NCBI GenBank assembly: GCA_028554795.2
Contig: JAPYKE020000263.1
Coordinates: forward strand, 2,197,501-2,261,500
Length of the DNA: 64,000 nucleotides
DNA from: Sinohyriopsis cumingii
Lineage: Eukaryota; Mollusca; Bivalvia; Unionida; Unionidae
Reading direction: 5' to 3'
Of the stretch, positions 32,241 through 40,817 are shown piece after piece (positions within the stretch are counted from its first letter, which is position 1; every line of letters begins with the position of its first letter). A program made the position numbers and the translations under genes. The notes under the pieces are model-generated. The model saw nothing but the letters and a program-made list of their open reading frames with translations, had not been told where the DNA came from and searched no databases.

Positions 32241-32685
32241 TATTGATATTCATTTGTTCAATCTCGGAGTAGATATTTATCATCGCTGAAAATTCTAGAT
32301 CGGATATAACGCCATCGTTGAGACTCTCAGAAAGTAGCGATGATAATTTCGAATACGCCTCGTTGACCTGGGATAGTTTACTCGTGTACAGGGACAATTT
32401 TTCATTTGTGCATGAGGATATTTTTTTTGCGATGATATTGAGAACACCGGCGATTGTCGTTGTCGATGAGATTATTATCGTTGCTACGATTGGCGCGATT
32501 GTTGTTACCGCGGATAAGATTATTCCCGCACCGGCGATTATTGCACTTACCGCGTACACGGCAACATCGATGGCAACTAATCTGCGCTGATATTTCTTTA
32601 TTTTTACCTGATACTCGTCGAGGAGCTTTTTTAGCGAATCTTGCCATGAACGCGCCTGATTGTATCGGTAGTCCGATGCGGTCAT
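32155..32685 (-). CDS. small membrane protein with coiled-coil segments
   Basis: 176 codons. An N-terminal charged helical segment (residues ~12-36) precedes a long hydrophobic stretch, about 39-85, that could span a membrane twice (SAIIAGAGIILSAV, then IVATIIISSTTTIAG). A helical, Ser- and Lys-rich C-terminal half follows. It lies between the fibre-like and penton-like genes in the virion block, so a virion or membrane-active role is likely. Similar small hydrophobic proteins occur in adintoviruses, but I cannot name a family. A TAGATAA-type motif precedes its start. Confidence 0.65.
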   Translation of the reverse strand: MTASDYRYNQARSWQDSLKKLLDEYQVKIKKYQRRLVAIDVAVYAVSAIIAGAGIILSAVTTIAPIVATIIISSTTTIAGVLNIIAKKISSCTNEKLSLYTSKLSQVNEAYSKLSSLLSESLNDGVISDLEFSAMINIYSEIEQMNINNVRTNSNRDKHDTADNNADIGKLNQARI

Positions 32686-32706
32686 TTATTAGTTAGGTTA
32701 TCTAAC
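32686..32706 (-). promoter_or_regulatory. late-type upstream motif (membrane-protein gene)
   Basis: Read on the minus strand: GTTAGATAACC, then CTAATAA directly before the ATG. It matches the pattern TTTAGAT..TATTAATA seen before the capsid and pX-like genes. Confidence 0.4.
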
Positions 32707-32717
32707 CAATTGCGTGT

Positions 32718-34034
32718 CTATATATGTAAATATTCGAAAATTGCATTAAAAGGTGTTGGTTCTGTCGTGGTTCTATCTGGTGGTTCTATTGTAAATATTT
32801 CCCTGGCATTTTTCTCCATGGAAATAATAAAAAATCCAGGATAATATTCATGAATTTCATGAAATCTGGTTGTTACCTTGAATTTTATCTTGGAAATATA
32901 ATGTACTCGATATACACCAGTAAATGGCGCGACAAAAGTATCAAGATTTCCCTCGGGCGTCCATGTGATTCTTTTTGTTTGTACCACAAGTGGCATATAA
33001 TAACTAATATCTTCTGTTTCTACCTCGAATGGTGTCAAAATACGCGCTAATCTTCCAAGATTCATTGACGATATTTTTGTGTTAATATCGCTAATTTTTG
33101 TAGTTGCGTCGAGAAGTTTCGCGTTAAAATCTTGAATTTTTCCGTCACACACCGATGTATCGACTTTTTGACGCGCCAATTCACGTACCGCGTTAATATC
33201 CTCGTTTATTTTTTTTGTTATCACATCGAGGTCACGTGATGTTTTATCGACCGCTTGATTAATCGATTCACGCATCGTGTTAAAACCCTTGGTAATTTCG
33301 GCAACAAGAACATCATCAACTTTACTAATTTCCTCGCTGAATTTTTTGTTGAAATCGTCGAGTGATGTTTTATCGCTTTTCTGACCCATCACGGTATTTA
33401 TTTCGGTAATATCGGCGAGAATTTTAGTAATATCTTCGCTGATTTTTCTTACTCTCTCGCTAAGATCATCGTGCGATGCTTGATCGACTTTTTTCTTTGC
33501 TAGTTCGTTTGCGGCGGTGGAGATATTATCGACGGATGTTTTTATATCCTCGTCAATTTTTTTACTAAGTTTACCTAAGGTATCGTCGAGTTTTTTAAGG
33601 TCGTGATTTAGCCTGCTAAGTCTCTTTGTCAATCTGTCCTGAAGATCATCGTGTAATGCTTTATCGGCCTTCAGAAGCAACGTTGCTGATAATTCGCTAT
33701 CTTTTTTTTCCACATCCGCGATATTAGCCTTCAGGGGTAACTTCGCTATAATATCGGCGATATCAGCGATGGATTTTGATACCGAATCTGACAGGCTAGT
33801 AAATTGATTAATGCGATCGTTATATTCGTCTCGCTTGATTATATCAGTTATTTTCACGTTGCTGGTTTGTAATCTAACTTCGCGGCTCTGAAAAACAGCA
33901 ACTTCGCCAGGATCTACCTCTGACAGCGATAGAAGATTGTTAATATCATCCCTGGTTGCGAATTTTGATAGATCGACGTCGCCTACTTCTGTTTCCTTCT
34001 TTCTGTAGAGAGATCTACCGTAAATATCAACCAT
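32718..34034 (-). CDS. long coiled-coil, fibre-like protein
   Basis: 438 codons. A short N-terminal region is followed by ~270 residues of predicted coiled coil. It is built on a recurring segment, as in LLKADKALHDDLQDR, KKVDQASHDDLSER and QKSDKTSLDDFNKK, spaced as in trimeric fibre shafts. A C-terminal globular domain (from ~340) is rich in aromatic and beta-forming residues (MPLVVQTKRITWTP, FVAPFTGVYRVHYI). A shaft-plus-head layout suggests a receptor-binding spike. It lies between the protease and the membrane protein in the virion block and overlaps the protease gene's end by 8 bp. Function is inferred; no family match is claimed. Confidence 0.7.
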   Translation of the reverse strand: MVDIYGRSLYRKKETEVGDVDLSKFATRDDINNLLSLSEVDPGEVAVFQSREVRLQTSNVKITDIIKRDEYNDRINQFTSLSDSVSKSIADIADIIAKLPLKANIADVEKKDSELSATLLLKADKALHDDLQDRLTKRLSRLNHDLKKLDDTLGKLSKKIDEDIKTSVDNISTAANELAKKKVDQASHDDLSERVRKISEDITKILADITEINTVMGQKSDKTSLDDFNKKFSEEISKVDDVLVAEITKGFNTMRESINQAVDKTSRDLDVITKKINEDINAVRELARQKVDTSVCDGKIQDFNAKLLDATTKISDINTKISSMNLGRLARILTPFEVETEDISYYMPLVVQTKRITWTPEGNLDTFVAPFTGVYRVHYISKIKFKVTTRFHEIHEYYPGFFIISMEKNAREIFTIEPPDRTTTEPTPFNAIFEYLHI

Positions 34035-34365
34035 GATATTTATCTACGGCGTATTTAAATACGATCTTATGATACGGACCGGATGATTTTGAAATTGCGT
34101 CGAGGACATTAATTGATTCAGGGCCGCATATCGGTGGATCCATTAACGTCTGCGTCGGAAGTGTCGAGTACCAAATTGGAATATTTAACTTTGACACGTA
34201 ATTGATAAATTCGTTTGGTGGAGCTAATCCATACGAGTCAAAATAAACGACTTCGCGAGGATTAATCGCGTAGGCGACCCAGTGTGTTCCAGGGCCGGTA
34301 CTTGAATCGAGATTTATTATTCCCGTCTCGGTAGGGTTCGGTTTTTCTGGTAGTTGATTTCGCAT
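34027..34365 (-). CDS. adenain-type cysteine protease (capsid maturation), AUG-less N-terminus
   Basis: Catalytic residues are visible: H28 in GTHWVAY, D43 in YFDSYG, Q72 in LPTQTL and C80 in PPICGPESINV. This is the order of adenovirus and Polinton maturation proteases (C5/C48 clan). The 112-codon frame from the ATG at 34,365 is shorter than usual. Upstream of that ATG the same frame stays open and still encodes a family-like N-terminus (FFRGVF directly before the Met), but no ATG is present there. So the start was lost, or translation uses a non-AUG or spliced start. It sits just downstream of a pX-like gene. Confidence 0.85.
   Translation of the reverse strand: MRNQLPEKPNPTETGIINLDSSTGPGTHWVAYAINPREVVYFDSYGLAPPNEFINYVSKLNIPIWYSTLPTQTLMDPPICGPESINVLDAISKSSGPYHKIVFKYAVDKYHG
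34035..34047 (-). promoter_or_regulatory. late-type upstream motif (fibre-like gene)
   Basis: Minus strand: GTAGATAAATATC immediately before the ATG, a short version of the TTTAGATAA motif. It lies in the overlap with the protease gene. Confidence 0.3.
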
Positions 34366-34418
34366 AAATACGCCTCTGAAAAATTTTATTTTTTTATTTT
34401 TTGCTTCGCTGAGTAAAT

Positions 34419-34910
34419 CTAGATTTGAGGCTGGTAGGCTAATTTCAGACCGGATCCGTATGGGGGTCGTCTTAGGTAAAGGCCGGATCCGTATGGGGGG
34501 CGTCTTAGGTAAAGGCCGCTTCCCTTTTTTTTACCATATCGCCCTCCCATTACTTTGTGTACTAGTTTGTCGCCTACAGCTCCGGCCGCACCTAATCCTA
34601 TCGCTTTTGCAATTGCCGGAAGAGCCCCGGATAATAATCCAGGAATAGCAGCTAGGAAAGGGAAAATTCCGCCCGTTTTGACCATGTCTCTGATGGCACC
34701 TATACTAAGATTCACATGAACGCCAGAATTTGCTGATTTGGCTTTGGTAAAGCGTTCACGTTGATTCTTAGTTAGCAACAGTTTGTTAGGCCCGCCCTGA
34801 ATTTGATCGTTTTTCAGGGTTAATTTCACACCGCATCGCTTTGCTGTTGCTGTTTGGAGTTTTTTCATCTGACCCGGGGTCAGAGTTACGCTGACGTGTT
34901 CGTATGGCAT
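34419..34910 (-). CDS. pX/pVI-like minor virion protein with glycine-rich repeats
   Basis: 163 codons. The N-terminal half alternates beta-type segments with basic residues (VSVTLTPGQMKKLQ, KLLLTKNQRERF). A hydrophobic helix-forming stretch, GIFPFLAAIPGLLSGALPAIAK (~81-102), then a Gly/Arg/Tyr tail repeat RRPPYGSGLYL. The tail contains a 33 bp tandem duplication at 34,452-34,517. This layout, and repeats of the type GSGL that look like maturation-protease sites, fit the membrane-active minor proteins of adenovirus-like particles. Placed between the capsid protein and the protease. The exact family is unverified. Confidence 0.7.
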   Translation of the reverse strand: MPYEHVSVTLTPGQMKKLQTATAKRCGVKLTLKNDQIQGGPNKLLLTKNQRERFTKAKSANSGVHVNLSIGAIRDMVKTGGIFPFLAAIPGLLSGALPAIAKAIGLGAAGAVGDKLVHKVMGGRYGKKKGSGLYLRRPPYGSGLYLRRPPYGSGLKLAYQPQI

Positions 34911-34933
34911 ATTAATAATCGTTTAATCTAAAT
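34911..34933 (-). promoter_or_regulatory. late-type upstream motif (pX-like gene)
   Basis: Minus strand: TTTAGATTAAACG, then ATTATTAAT, directly before the ATG. Its closest relative is the motif before the capsid gene at 36,372-36,396. Confidence 0.45.
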
Positions 34934-34952
34934 TTAGAAATCTTCGATTTTG

Positions 34953-36371
34953 TTACATTTTCTCAACAGGAGCGTCGATGATTCTCATTCTACCGCTGAT
35001 TCCTTCCAAGATCATTGTTCTATCGCTGAGAATCACCGCGATCGCTTTGTGATTAATTCCACCTGTGTTAATTCTGGCTTTGAAATGGATATCGACAACG
35101 GATTGTTTTACCAAATCAAGATGCTCCAGGGAAAAGTAATAGATAGGATAAAATTTATTAAAATCCAGCTGTGATATTTGCAATCCGGTATCGATATTTT
35201 GATCACGTCCCATGAAACTTAACAAGCGATGATACGCACGAGCCGTCGAATAGTTGGCAAAATCAATCGATATTTCCTCGGATGGTTCTTGTTGCCCGTT
35301 TATTCTCAACGATACGTTTGTTGCTCCAATGTGATCAAATATCATGTGACTGTATAATTGATGATATCTATTGGTACGCAAAAAAGCGATAAAGATATGC
35401 CTAGGCGCAGAGGTACCCTGCTGCGATGCAATACGCCAGGTAAAATCACCATTAATATTGGTAGTTGTGGAATCTGTTGTTGTTGTCAGCCAAGACATAA
35501 CAGATTTACCACCTTGGTTCATGAATGATAATAATTTTTCTTCCTCGATTATTGATGGAGTTATCGCTGGCATCCACAAAGTAAATTTAAGTAATCTTAC
35601 TATGCCGTTATTATTCGCGGCATCATTGGGACCTATCACGCCAGTATCGTAATCGACAGCACCTTCTCGCCAGATAGCATCGTTGCTATTTTCCTTTCTG
35701 ACAAACGTAACGGTGTGTTTTGCTCCGTAGATAATTTTCCTGAAATGTCTGCAAAATCCGAATATATGGGATAACCGGATAGCACAAGAGAATCTTCTGT
35801 TATCTGGTGCTAGCATAGACTTTCGCGTGAAAAATCCGAGATTATAATCAGGATAAGATTTAATGATCATATCTTCGATAGCAGCGGAAGCAGCAGGAGC
35901 GGCGCGATCGTTGGGTTGTCTGATAAGAAACGGCCTACTTTCGGGACGATTAGTATTATCCTTGGCAAACATCATACTAGGGCCAGCTGATCTAGTAAAA
36001 TCATCCGGGTATCTAGCTAGGCCTATTATCGTCATTGCCAAATCAACATCGTTGGTAATTGACTCAATTTCTCTTCCATCAATCATATATGTGGCGCTCT
36101 TGAATAATGCCATAATACCGTTGTTAACAAATCCGACTCTAAAATCTGCTCCATAATTGGTACCATCCGTTTTAATAACTTCCCCGATAACTTCGATATA
36201 TGCCTCAGATGGGAGAAAATATATTGTTGTATCGTGAACTTGAATTTCCAAACGATTGGGTGTGTTTGGTTCAACTGCAATGTACGAGAAATACTGGAAA
36301 TCTCTCACGGATGTGTCTCTACCTACAGGCTCGTCCATGTCGAACACTTCGTTTGACACTTGTGCGAACAT
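34953..36371 (-). CDS. double jelly-roll major capsid protein
   Basis: 472 codons, intact. It has the features of Polinton/adintovirus capsid proteins: an early FQYFSY..VEPNTPNRLEI segment, LPSEAYIEVIGEV, then VGFVNNGIMALFKSATYMID. Two beta-rich halves follow, the second including SLRINGQQEP and a MGRDQNIDTGLQIS region. Trimers of this protein build the icosahedral shell. It is flanked upstream by a pVI-like gene and downstream by the pX-like gene, the usual late-gene neighbourhood. The late-type motif directly precedes its ATG. Assignment rests on pattern and context and is strong. Confidence 0.88.
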   Translation of the reverse strand: MFAQVSNEVFDMDEPVGRDTSVRDFQYFSYIAVEPNTPNRLEIQVHDTTIYFLPSEAYIEVIGEVIKTDGTNYGADFRVGFVNNGIMALFKSATYMIDGREIESITNDVDLAMTIIGLARYPDDFTRSAGPSMMFAKDNTNRPESRPFLIRQPNDRAAPAASAAIEDMIIKSYPDYNLGFFTRKSMLAPDNRRFSCAIRLSHIFGFCRHFRKIIYGAKHTVTFVRKENSNDAIWREGAVDYDTGVIGPNDAANNNGIVRLLKFTLWMPAITPSIIEEEKLLSFMNQGGKSVMSWLTTTTDSTTTNINGDFTWRIASQQGTSAPRHIFIAFLRTNRYHQLYSHMIFDHIGATNVSLRINGQQEPSEEISIDFANYSTARAYHRLLSFMGRDQNIDTGLQISQLDFNKFYPIYYFSLEHLDLVKQSVVDIHFKARINTGGINHKAIAVILSDRTMILEGISGRMRIIDAPVEKM

Positions 36372-36396
36372 TTATTAATAAGAATTTTATCTAAAA
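36372..36396 (-). promoter_or_regulatory. late-type upstream motif (capsid gene)
   Basis: Minus strand: TTTTAGATAAAATTC, then TTATTAATAA, directly before the ATG. Shared with 34,911-34,933, and more weakly with 32,686-32,706 and 34,035-34,047. Confidence 0.45.
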
Positions 36397-36836
36397 CGAA
36401 GACCGCTGCCCGATATGAAGCTTGTGTTCGCTACTTCCTGTGCTAGATTTGTGTTAGCAACTTCCTGTGCTAGGTCATTTATTTTTTTATTTGCTGCGTC
36501 GTTTATAGCTTTACTAACCTCGGGGGGCATTTCACTGGTGCTAGGTAATTTGACAGGCTGCTTTTTTTTACGCATTAAGTTTGATATTTTACCTTTGACA
36601 AAATTGAAGCCTTTAGTTGCCAAATTACCAATACCAGAGATGACAGTCTCGCCAATCTTTCCTATTGATTTTGATGCGATTTGCTTAGCCGCGGGTCCTA
36701 TTTTAGGGACTACCCGCGTGACGAGGCTTTTAACGATGTCGCCGAGTCCATTGCCGTGGATATATTTGTATACAGGCAATCGAGAGTTAACTATGCGGAC
36801 CTGTCTGGGTCTGCGCTGATGTTTGTGAACAATCAT
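36387..36836 (-). CDS. pVI-like minor virion protein
   Basis: 149 codons, basic. The Arg/Lys-rich N-terminus (HKHQRRPRQVR) is followed by YIHGNGLGDIVKSL, an amphipathic helical region with IGPAAKQIASKSIG, and a C-terminus SGSGLRFR. The Gly-rich sites (GNGLG, SGSGL) resemble adenain cleavage sites. The C-terminal nine-residue unit LAQEVANT(N/S) is a 27 bp tandem duplication (36,424-36,477). A hydrophobic/amphipathic basic protein next to the capsid gene suggests the role of adenovirus protein VI. An ATTGAAATAA motif precedes its ATG, as it does for the next gene upstream. Confidence 0.65.
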   Translation of the reverse strand: MIVHKHQRRPRQVRIVNSRLPVYKYIHGNGLGDIVKSLVTRVVPKIGPAAKQIASKSIGKIGETVISGIGNLATKGFNFVKGKISNLMRKKKQPVKLPSTSEMPPEVSKAINDAANKKINDLAQEVANTNLAQEVANTSFISGSGLRFR

Positions 36837-36856
36837 GTTATTTCAATTGCGTTGTT

Positions 36857-38230
36857 TTAATCGATGAGTTCGTCAACGAGTTCCTTGTAAATGCAAGAGT
36901 CGATGACACCACCGCGGAATAATCGCTGACAAATATCTGAGGCCTCGTTGATTATTTCACGAGAATTGTTTCCGGCTCGTTTCCCCCCGATTAATATTTC
37001 AAGGCGAGATACATCGTTGACAACGCTGTCAGGGCAAACGGTATATCCACTTCCTGTTTTTGGTTCTGGTGTTGATGGCTCACTAAACCACGCTGACAAT
37101 ACATCTTCCTCTTCTTGTTCTTCTTTTTGTTTTATTCTTTCTTCTTCTTCTTTTTCTTTCTCTCTTCGTTTTACTTTTTCTAAATATTCTATATATTTAG
37201 AATCTGTTTCGTGAGGGTGAGGCTTTGCTGCAAAATACACCCAATCGATCCATTTTAATTTGTCGATATCTTTTTCGTGAAGTCTTTTTATTAAATATTC
37301 GTTCCTTTTATCATAATTTGCGGCAATATCGACTAATTTATCCTCGTCTTTGAGTTTTTCAAGAGCATCTTTGGTAAAATAACTACTAATATGAAATTTA
37401 GGTTTTTCAACTTTGGATGTTGTTTCCGGTAATTTTTCTTTTACTTTAGGGGAAAATCCTGAAGATGTATCTAACTTTATTTTTCTCCTCCTAGGATCCT
37501 TTCTGTTACGCGCAGATATCCGAAATTGAATATACCTCGCCTCATTGGTGTCTATCCTGGGTAATCTAAATTTAGCCCGATATATCGTTTTATACCATTT
37601 ATCTCGCCCATTAATTTTTTTTAGTCCCTCCCTCGTTAAATATTTTATTCCTCTATCGGTGAAAGAATCTTCCGCAAATTCACTAATTTTATTGATATCA
37701 TCCTTTTTATCAAGTTCAATTCCTAACGCGGTCCAACCTCCAGGGGTAAAATATTCCATTAATTTACCGATAGGATCTTTCTCCTCCTCTTCTTCTTCTT
37801 CCTCCTCTTTTTCCAATAATTCTTCTTCTTTTTGTAATAATTGTTCTTGCAACTCTCGTTCTTGTTCTTGTGCTTGCTGCAATTGTTCTTGCCGCGCTTG
37901 TGCTTGTACTTGTGCTTGGTGAATTTGATCCAGTCTATCTGGCACCGCTCGAGTATGCTCCTCAATATCTTTCACCATGGGAACAATTCCGCGTTTCCTG
38001 AGTTCCTTATCATCTTTTTTGTCACCATATGCGACTCGCTCGACTGTTTCGGTAACTGGACTTAACAATCTCGACGATAAATCGGTAAGATGATACTTCG
38101 CGTCTTCGTAATCACGAACTTTTTTCTTAAATAATTCTTTTACCGGGATAAGTTTCTTTACTGCCGCTAATTGTTCTCGCGCTAATCTGGCAGAATGAGG
38201 CTCTCCAACTGTGCTAGTTTTCCGACTCAT
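36857..38230 (-). CDS. highly charged coiled-coil protein, first gene of the virion block
   Basis: 457 codons. A helical N-terminal part is followed by a Gln/Glu-rich coiled coil (QAQVQAQARQEQLQQAQ) and a run of about ten Glu near residues 142-151. Two similar segments follow (TDRGIKYLTREGLKKI..; TKDALEKLKDEDKLV..), each ending in a W..Y-containing helix. A second charged stretch precedes the conserved C-terminus (ILIGGKRAGNNSREI, then CQRLFRGGVI). I associate that C-terminus with an uncharacterised Polinton protein. It could be a scaffold or core protein. It lies next to the right inverted repeat, with AT-rich TTGAAATAA motifs before the ATG. Confidence 0.7.
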   Translation of the reverse strand: MSRKTSTVGEPHSARLAREQLAAVKKLIPVKELFKKKVRDYEDAKYHLTDLSSRLLSPVTETVERVAYGDKKDDKELRKRGIVPMVKDIEEHTRAVPDRLDQIHQAQVQAQARQEQLQQAQEQERELQEQLLQKEEELLEKEEEEEEEEEKDPIGKLMEYFTPGGWTALGIELDKKDDINKISEFAEDSFTDRGIKYLTREGLKKINGRDKWYKTIYRAKFRLPRIDTNEARYIQFRISARNRKDPRRRKIKLDTSSGFSPKVKEKLPETTSKVEKPKFHISSYFTKDALEKLKDEDKLVDIAANYDKRNEYLIKRLHEKDIDKLKWIDWVYFAAKPHPHETDSKYIEYLEKVKRREKEKEEEERIKQKEEQEEEDVLSAWFSEPSTPEPKTGSGYTVCPDSVVNDVSRLEILIGGKRAGNNSREIINEASDICQRLFRGGVIDSCIYKELVDELID

Positions 38231-38309
38231 ATTATTTTCAAGTATATTATTTCAATGCGACGTAAAATGGACCAAAGCAGCCCCGCGTTGCAACAAAAAT
38301 ATTCCCCTC

Positions 38310-38504
38310 ATTTATTTTTCCCGTCTCGAATGCTATATTTACTAACACACCGGCGCGACCAACCGATGCACTCAGTCTAAAATGCACGAAAATTAGCTCC
38401 CGTAGAAGGCTTTATTTTTTAATTCTGAGGCTTCTACGGAGAAAGTTCGCGTAGGAAGCTTTATTTTGGCTGGACGCACTGGTCTGTTCAACTTCCCTGC
38501 TGCT
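38310..38504 (-). repeat. right terminal inverted repeat
   Basis: Exact reverse complement of 19,598-19,792 over 195 bases, ending CTGCT. Weaker similarity continues inward to 38,274. It contains the same 9 bp hairpin arms. Confidence 0.95.
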
Positions 38505-38511
38505 TGGCTGA
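38505..38511. repeat. right target-site duplication of the Polinton
   Basis: TGGCTGA directly after the right terminus, the same as 19,591-19,597. Confidence 0.85.
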
Positions 38512-39864
38512 TTTCCAGTGTGATTTATCTTCGTATGTCGATTTTACTCAGCAAATATTGGCTGATTAAAGTTATAATTACAATAATTTTTAAAGTTATG
38601 AAGTCAATTAATTTAATGGACCTGGGCAAAGTCTTAATGGAGATACCAATTGGTGAATGTGAGCTAAAGAGAGGTGTTAAATATGAGTCTGATGAACTAG
38701 TTGGATGGACAAAAATAGGCAGCATGCTAGTCAATCACTCATTCAGAAAATATAGAAAATGCAGGTTAACAAGCCATCTTACAGCACAGACAATTTAAAA
38801 GTAAACTGTAATTTTCATATCTGGCAAACAATGTTCAATACCAATCACTGACATTTAACAGGTAGTCTGTCTGAAAGTGTTTTTGTTGTCTTGTCATGGA
38901 TGAGAATGGCATATAAATAGATGCAAGTATATGTCTGTAATCTGCATACTGGAAATAAAACCAGGAAATCACATAAAAGAGCAACACTTACCACTGACAA
39001 ACCTTCTAAAGATGGAATGACCATCAAGTTTATACATGTATCAATAATGTGTCATATCGTATGCAGTGTACCGTGAATCATCTTACGTGTCACTGATGTA
39101 TCATTTCACTTCAAGTACACTATTATAAGTTGAATTTCAGATCTTTCAGTTGTATACTAATAGCTGATGTTTATAAACTATGGTATAAATCCTTTATTCC
39201 ATGGTAAGCGGGTACTTTCAATGTTTTTCTTTCTTATCTAATTTAATTTTACAGTACTAAATGTTCTGTGTGTTCCTAACTTTAGTCAGATTGTGCCAGT
39301 TTCTGCTACTGTCTTTATAAATTTGAGAAGCATTAACACTATGCATTAAAGAAAACTTTAGGTGCAGCTGTGGCCATTGTTCGGTAATGCCCACAGCCAG
39401 GGAATGTGTATGTTGTTCTGGGATAGAAAATGTCGCATATAGAAAATGCATGCATACAATTATGGCGATATTTCCCCTCCATATATCATTATCCAGCTGG
39501 ACAAACTGGTCTGATTACTTTATTGTATTTTTAGTAATTGGCCACCATTGTAAAAGTCCACAATAATCCACAATTTTAATTGGCCACCATTGTAAAAGTC
39601 CACAATAATCCACAATTTTCATCTGGAAGTTTTTGATGTCATTTAAGGTGAAGAGCATTCAACAGTCTAGATTGAATAGACTTTGGTTAAAATATTTTAG
39701 CCTTAAATTTAAGAAGAACAATTAATATTTAATTGAATTTGAATACATCTACCTACAAGGTCTGCCTACAGGACCACAATAACATTTACTTGAGACCTGT
39801 TACCATAGCATGGCTATTCACAGCGGTTTATTGCAGTGGCATTTGGGTGATGTGATGTGATGTG
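38512..39864. other. host non-coding flank with a 42 bp tandem duplication
   Basis: No gene recognised. A 42 bp unit starting AATTGGCCACCATTGT occurs twice, at 39,536-39,577 and 39,578-39,619, without differences. An open frame of 110 codons at 38,466-38,798 begins inside the Polinton end and has no domain. Confidence 0.5.
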
Positions 39865-40090
39865 ATTTTGATTTTTAACGTAGCTTTAACAATTTTTCAG
39901 TCATATCGCTACGATGTCTGCAATGTGGCAGTTTATAGTGATGTCTAGCACTGGGATATCATGCCGCAGACATGTAGCATGATGTCCCACCCAGTCACAT
40001 TATCCTGACACCAGGCTGACCAGTCCTAACAATAACCTCTTAATGCTGAACGCCAAGCGAGGCAGTTGTTAGTACCATTTTTTAAGTTGC
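39865..40090 (-). mobile_element. SINE family B, truncated copy
   Basis: Minus-strand body (GTCATATCGCTACGATGTC, CCCAGTCACATTATCCTGAC, AGTCCTAACAATAACCTCTTAATGC). It stops near TAGTACCATTTTTTAAG, before the tRNA-like head. Confidence 0.65.
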
Positions 40091-40439
40091 AGTGGCATTT
40101 GGACATTTCTATTCAGCAGTGTCATCTCAATAATCCATACGTAAACATATTGTTTGGAAGTTTACATCGCCCTGAAGATTGAAAATTTGAAGAATATAAT
40201 CTATTTATGGTAAAAAAATAAACCGTAGATTTTCCTCACACACACACGCACACACACACACATATTTTTAAGGAATTTATCAAATCCCATTAATATATAT
40301 CCAGGTCCAGTCCCTTTTTAACTTTATCTTCATAAAAATCAATCAAAGCACATTGTCAGCATGCCATTTGCTTTACAACTGAATTGTTTGTGGTTTTGCG
40401 GGTTAATACTGTTTGTTAACACAAGATGTGCCATACATG

Positions 40440-40615
40440 GTGGTCAGTATATTTGGTGGTGAAATAATCTGGCAAGAACCAGAAGCTACTGGACAACTTT
40501 CTTACATACCCATATTGGGTTAGCTAAAGCTCACACCCATTTGGTCAAGCCGAGACTTGACCCCACAAGGACAGAGGTGAGATGTCAGTGATCTGTAAAG
40601 GTGAGAGCCTCTTTA
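40440..40615 (-). mobile_element. SINE family A relic
   Basis: Decayed minus-strand copy with AGAAGCTACTGGACAACTTT, then GACTTGACCCCACAAGGACAG and GTGAGATGTCAGTGATCTGT, matching the head and body of the 52,499 copy. Ends are not defined. Confidence 0.55.
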
Positions 40616-40685
40616 CAATTTAAGAATTGTTCGCTGAAAGTTTGCTAACAATGAATGCATTACAATATCACCCATTCATCTTTTG

Positions 40686-40689
<4 letters not shown>

Positions 40690-40753
<64 letters not shown>

Positions 40754-40779
40754 TCAAAATGAATGCATTACAATGTCAA

Positions 40780-40817
<38 letters not shown>
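40690..40817. repeat. compound microsatellite (TC)n(TA)n and (TATC)n
   Basis: (TC)n at 40,690-40,729 runs into (TA)n to ~40,753, and (TATC)n lies at 40,781-40,817. The sequence ATGAATGCATTACAAT precedes both arrays (~40,651 and ~40,758), so the microsatellite appears within a local duplication. Confidence 0.85.

Larger units (their letters stand above)
19598..38504. mobile_element. Maverick/Polinton (adintovirus-like) element, nearly complete
   Basis: The 18.9 kb element shrinks to about 15.0 kb when the 3.87 kb insertion at 21,678-25,547 is discounted. It has identical 195 bp inverted ends, AG..CT termini and flanking TGGCTGA repeats. It carries the defining Polinton set: family B polymerase, retroviral-type integrase, A32/FtsK-like ATPase, adenain-type protease and double jelly-roll capsid protein. 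Gene density is high and CpG is far more frequent than in the flanks. Damage (split integrase, two frameshifts, protease without an AUG) suggests an inactive copy, while the identical ends suggest it is not old. PLA2 and fibre-like genes fit an adintovirus-like virion. Confidence 0.95.

Noticed and set aside
37759..37965. Lys-rich 68-codon frame
   Set aside because: Out-of-frame reading of the poly-Glu coding region in the charged coiled-coil gene.
38466..38798. 110-codon gene at the Polinton boundary
   Set aside because: Begins inside the terminal repeat and runs into host DNA; chance frame.
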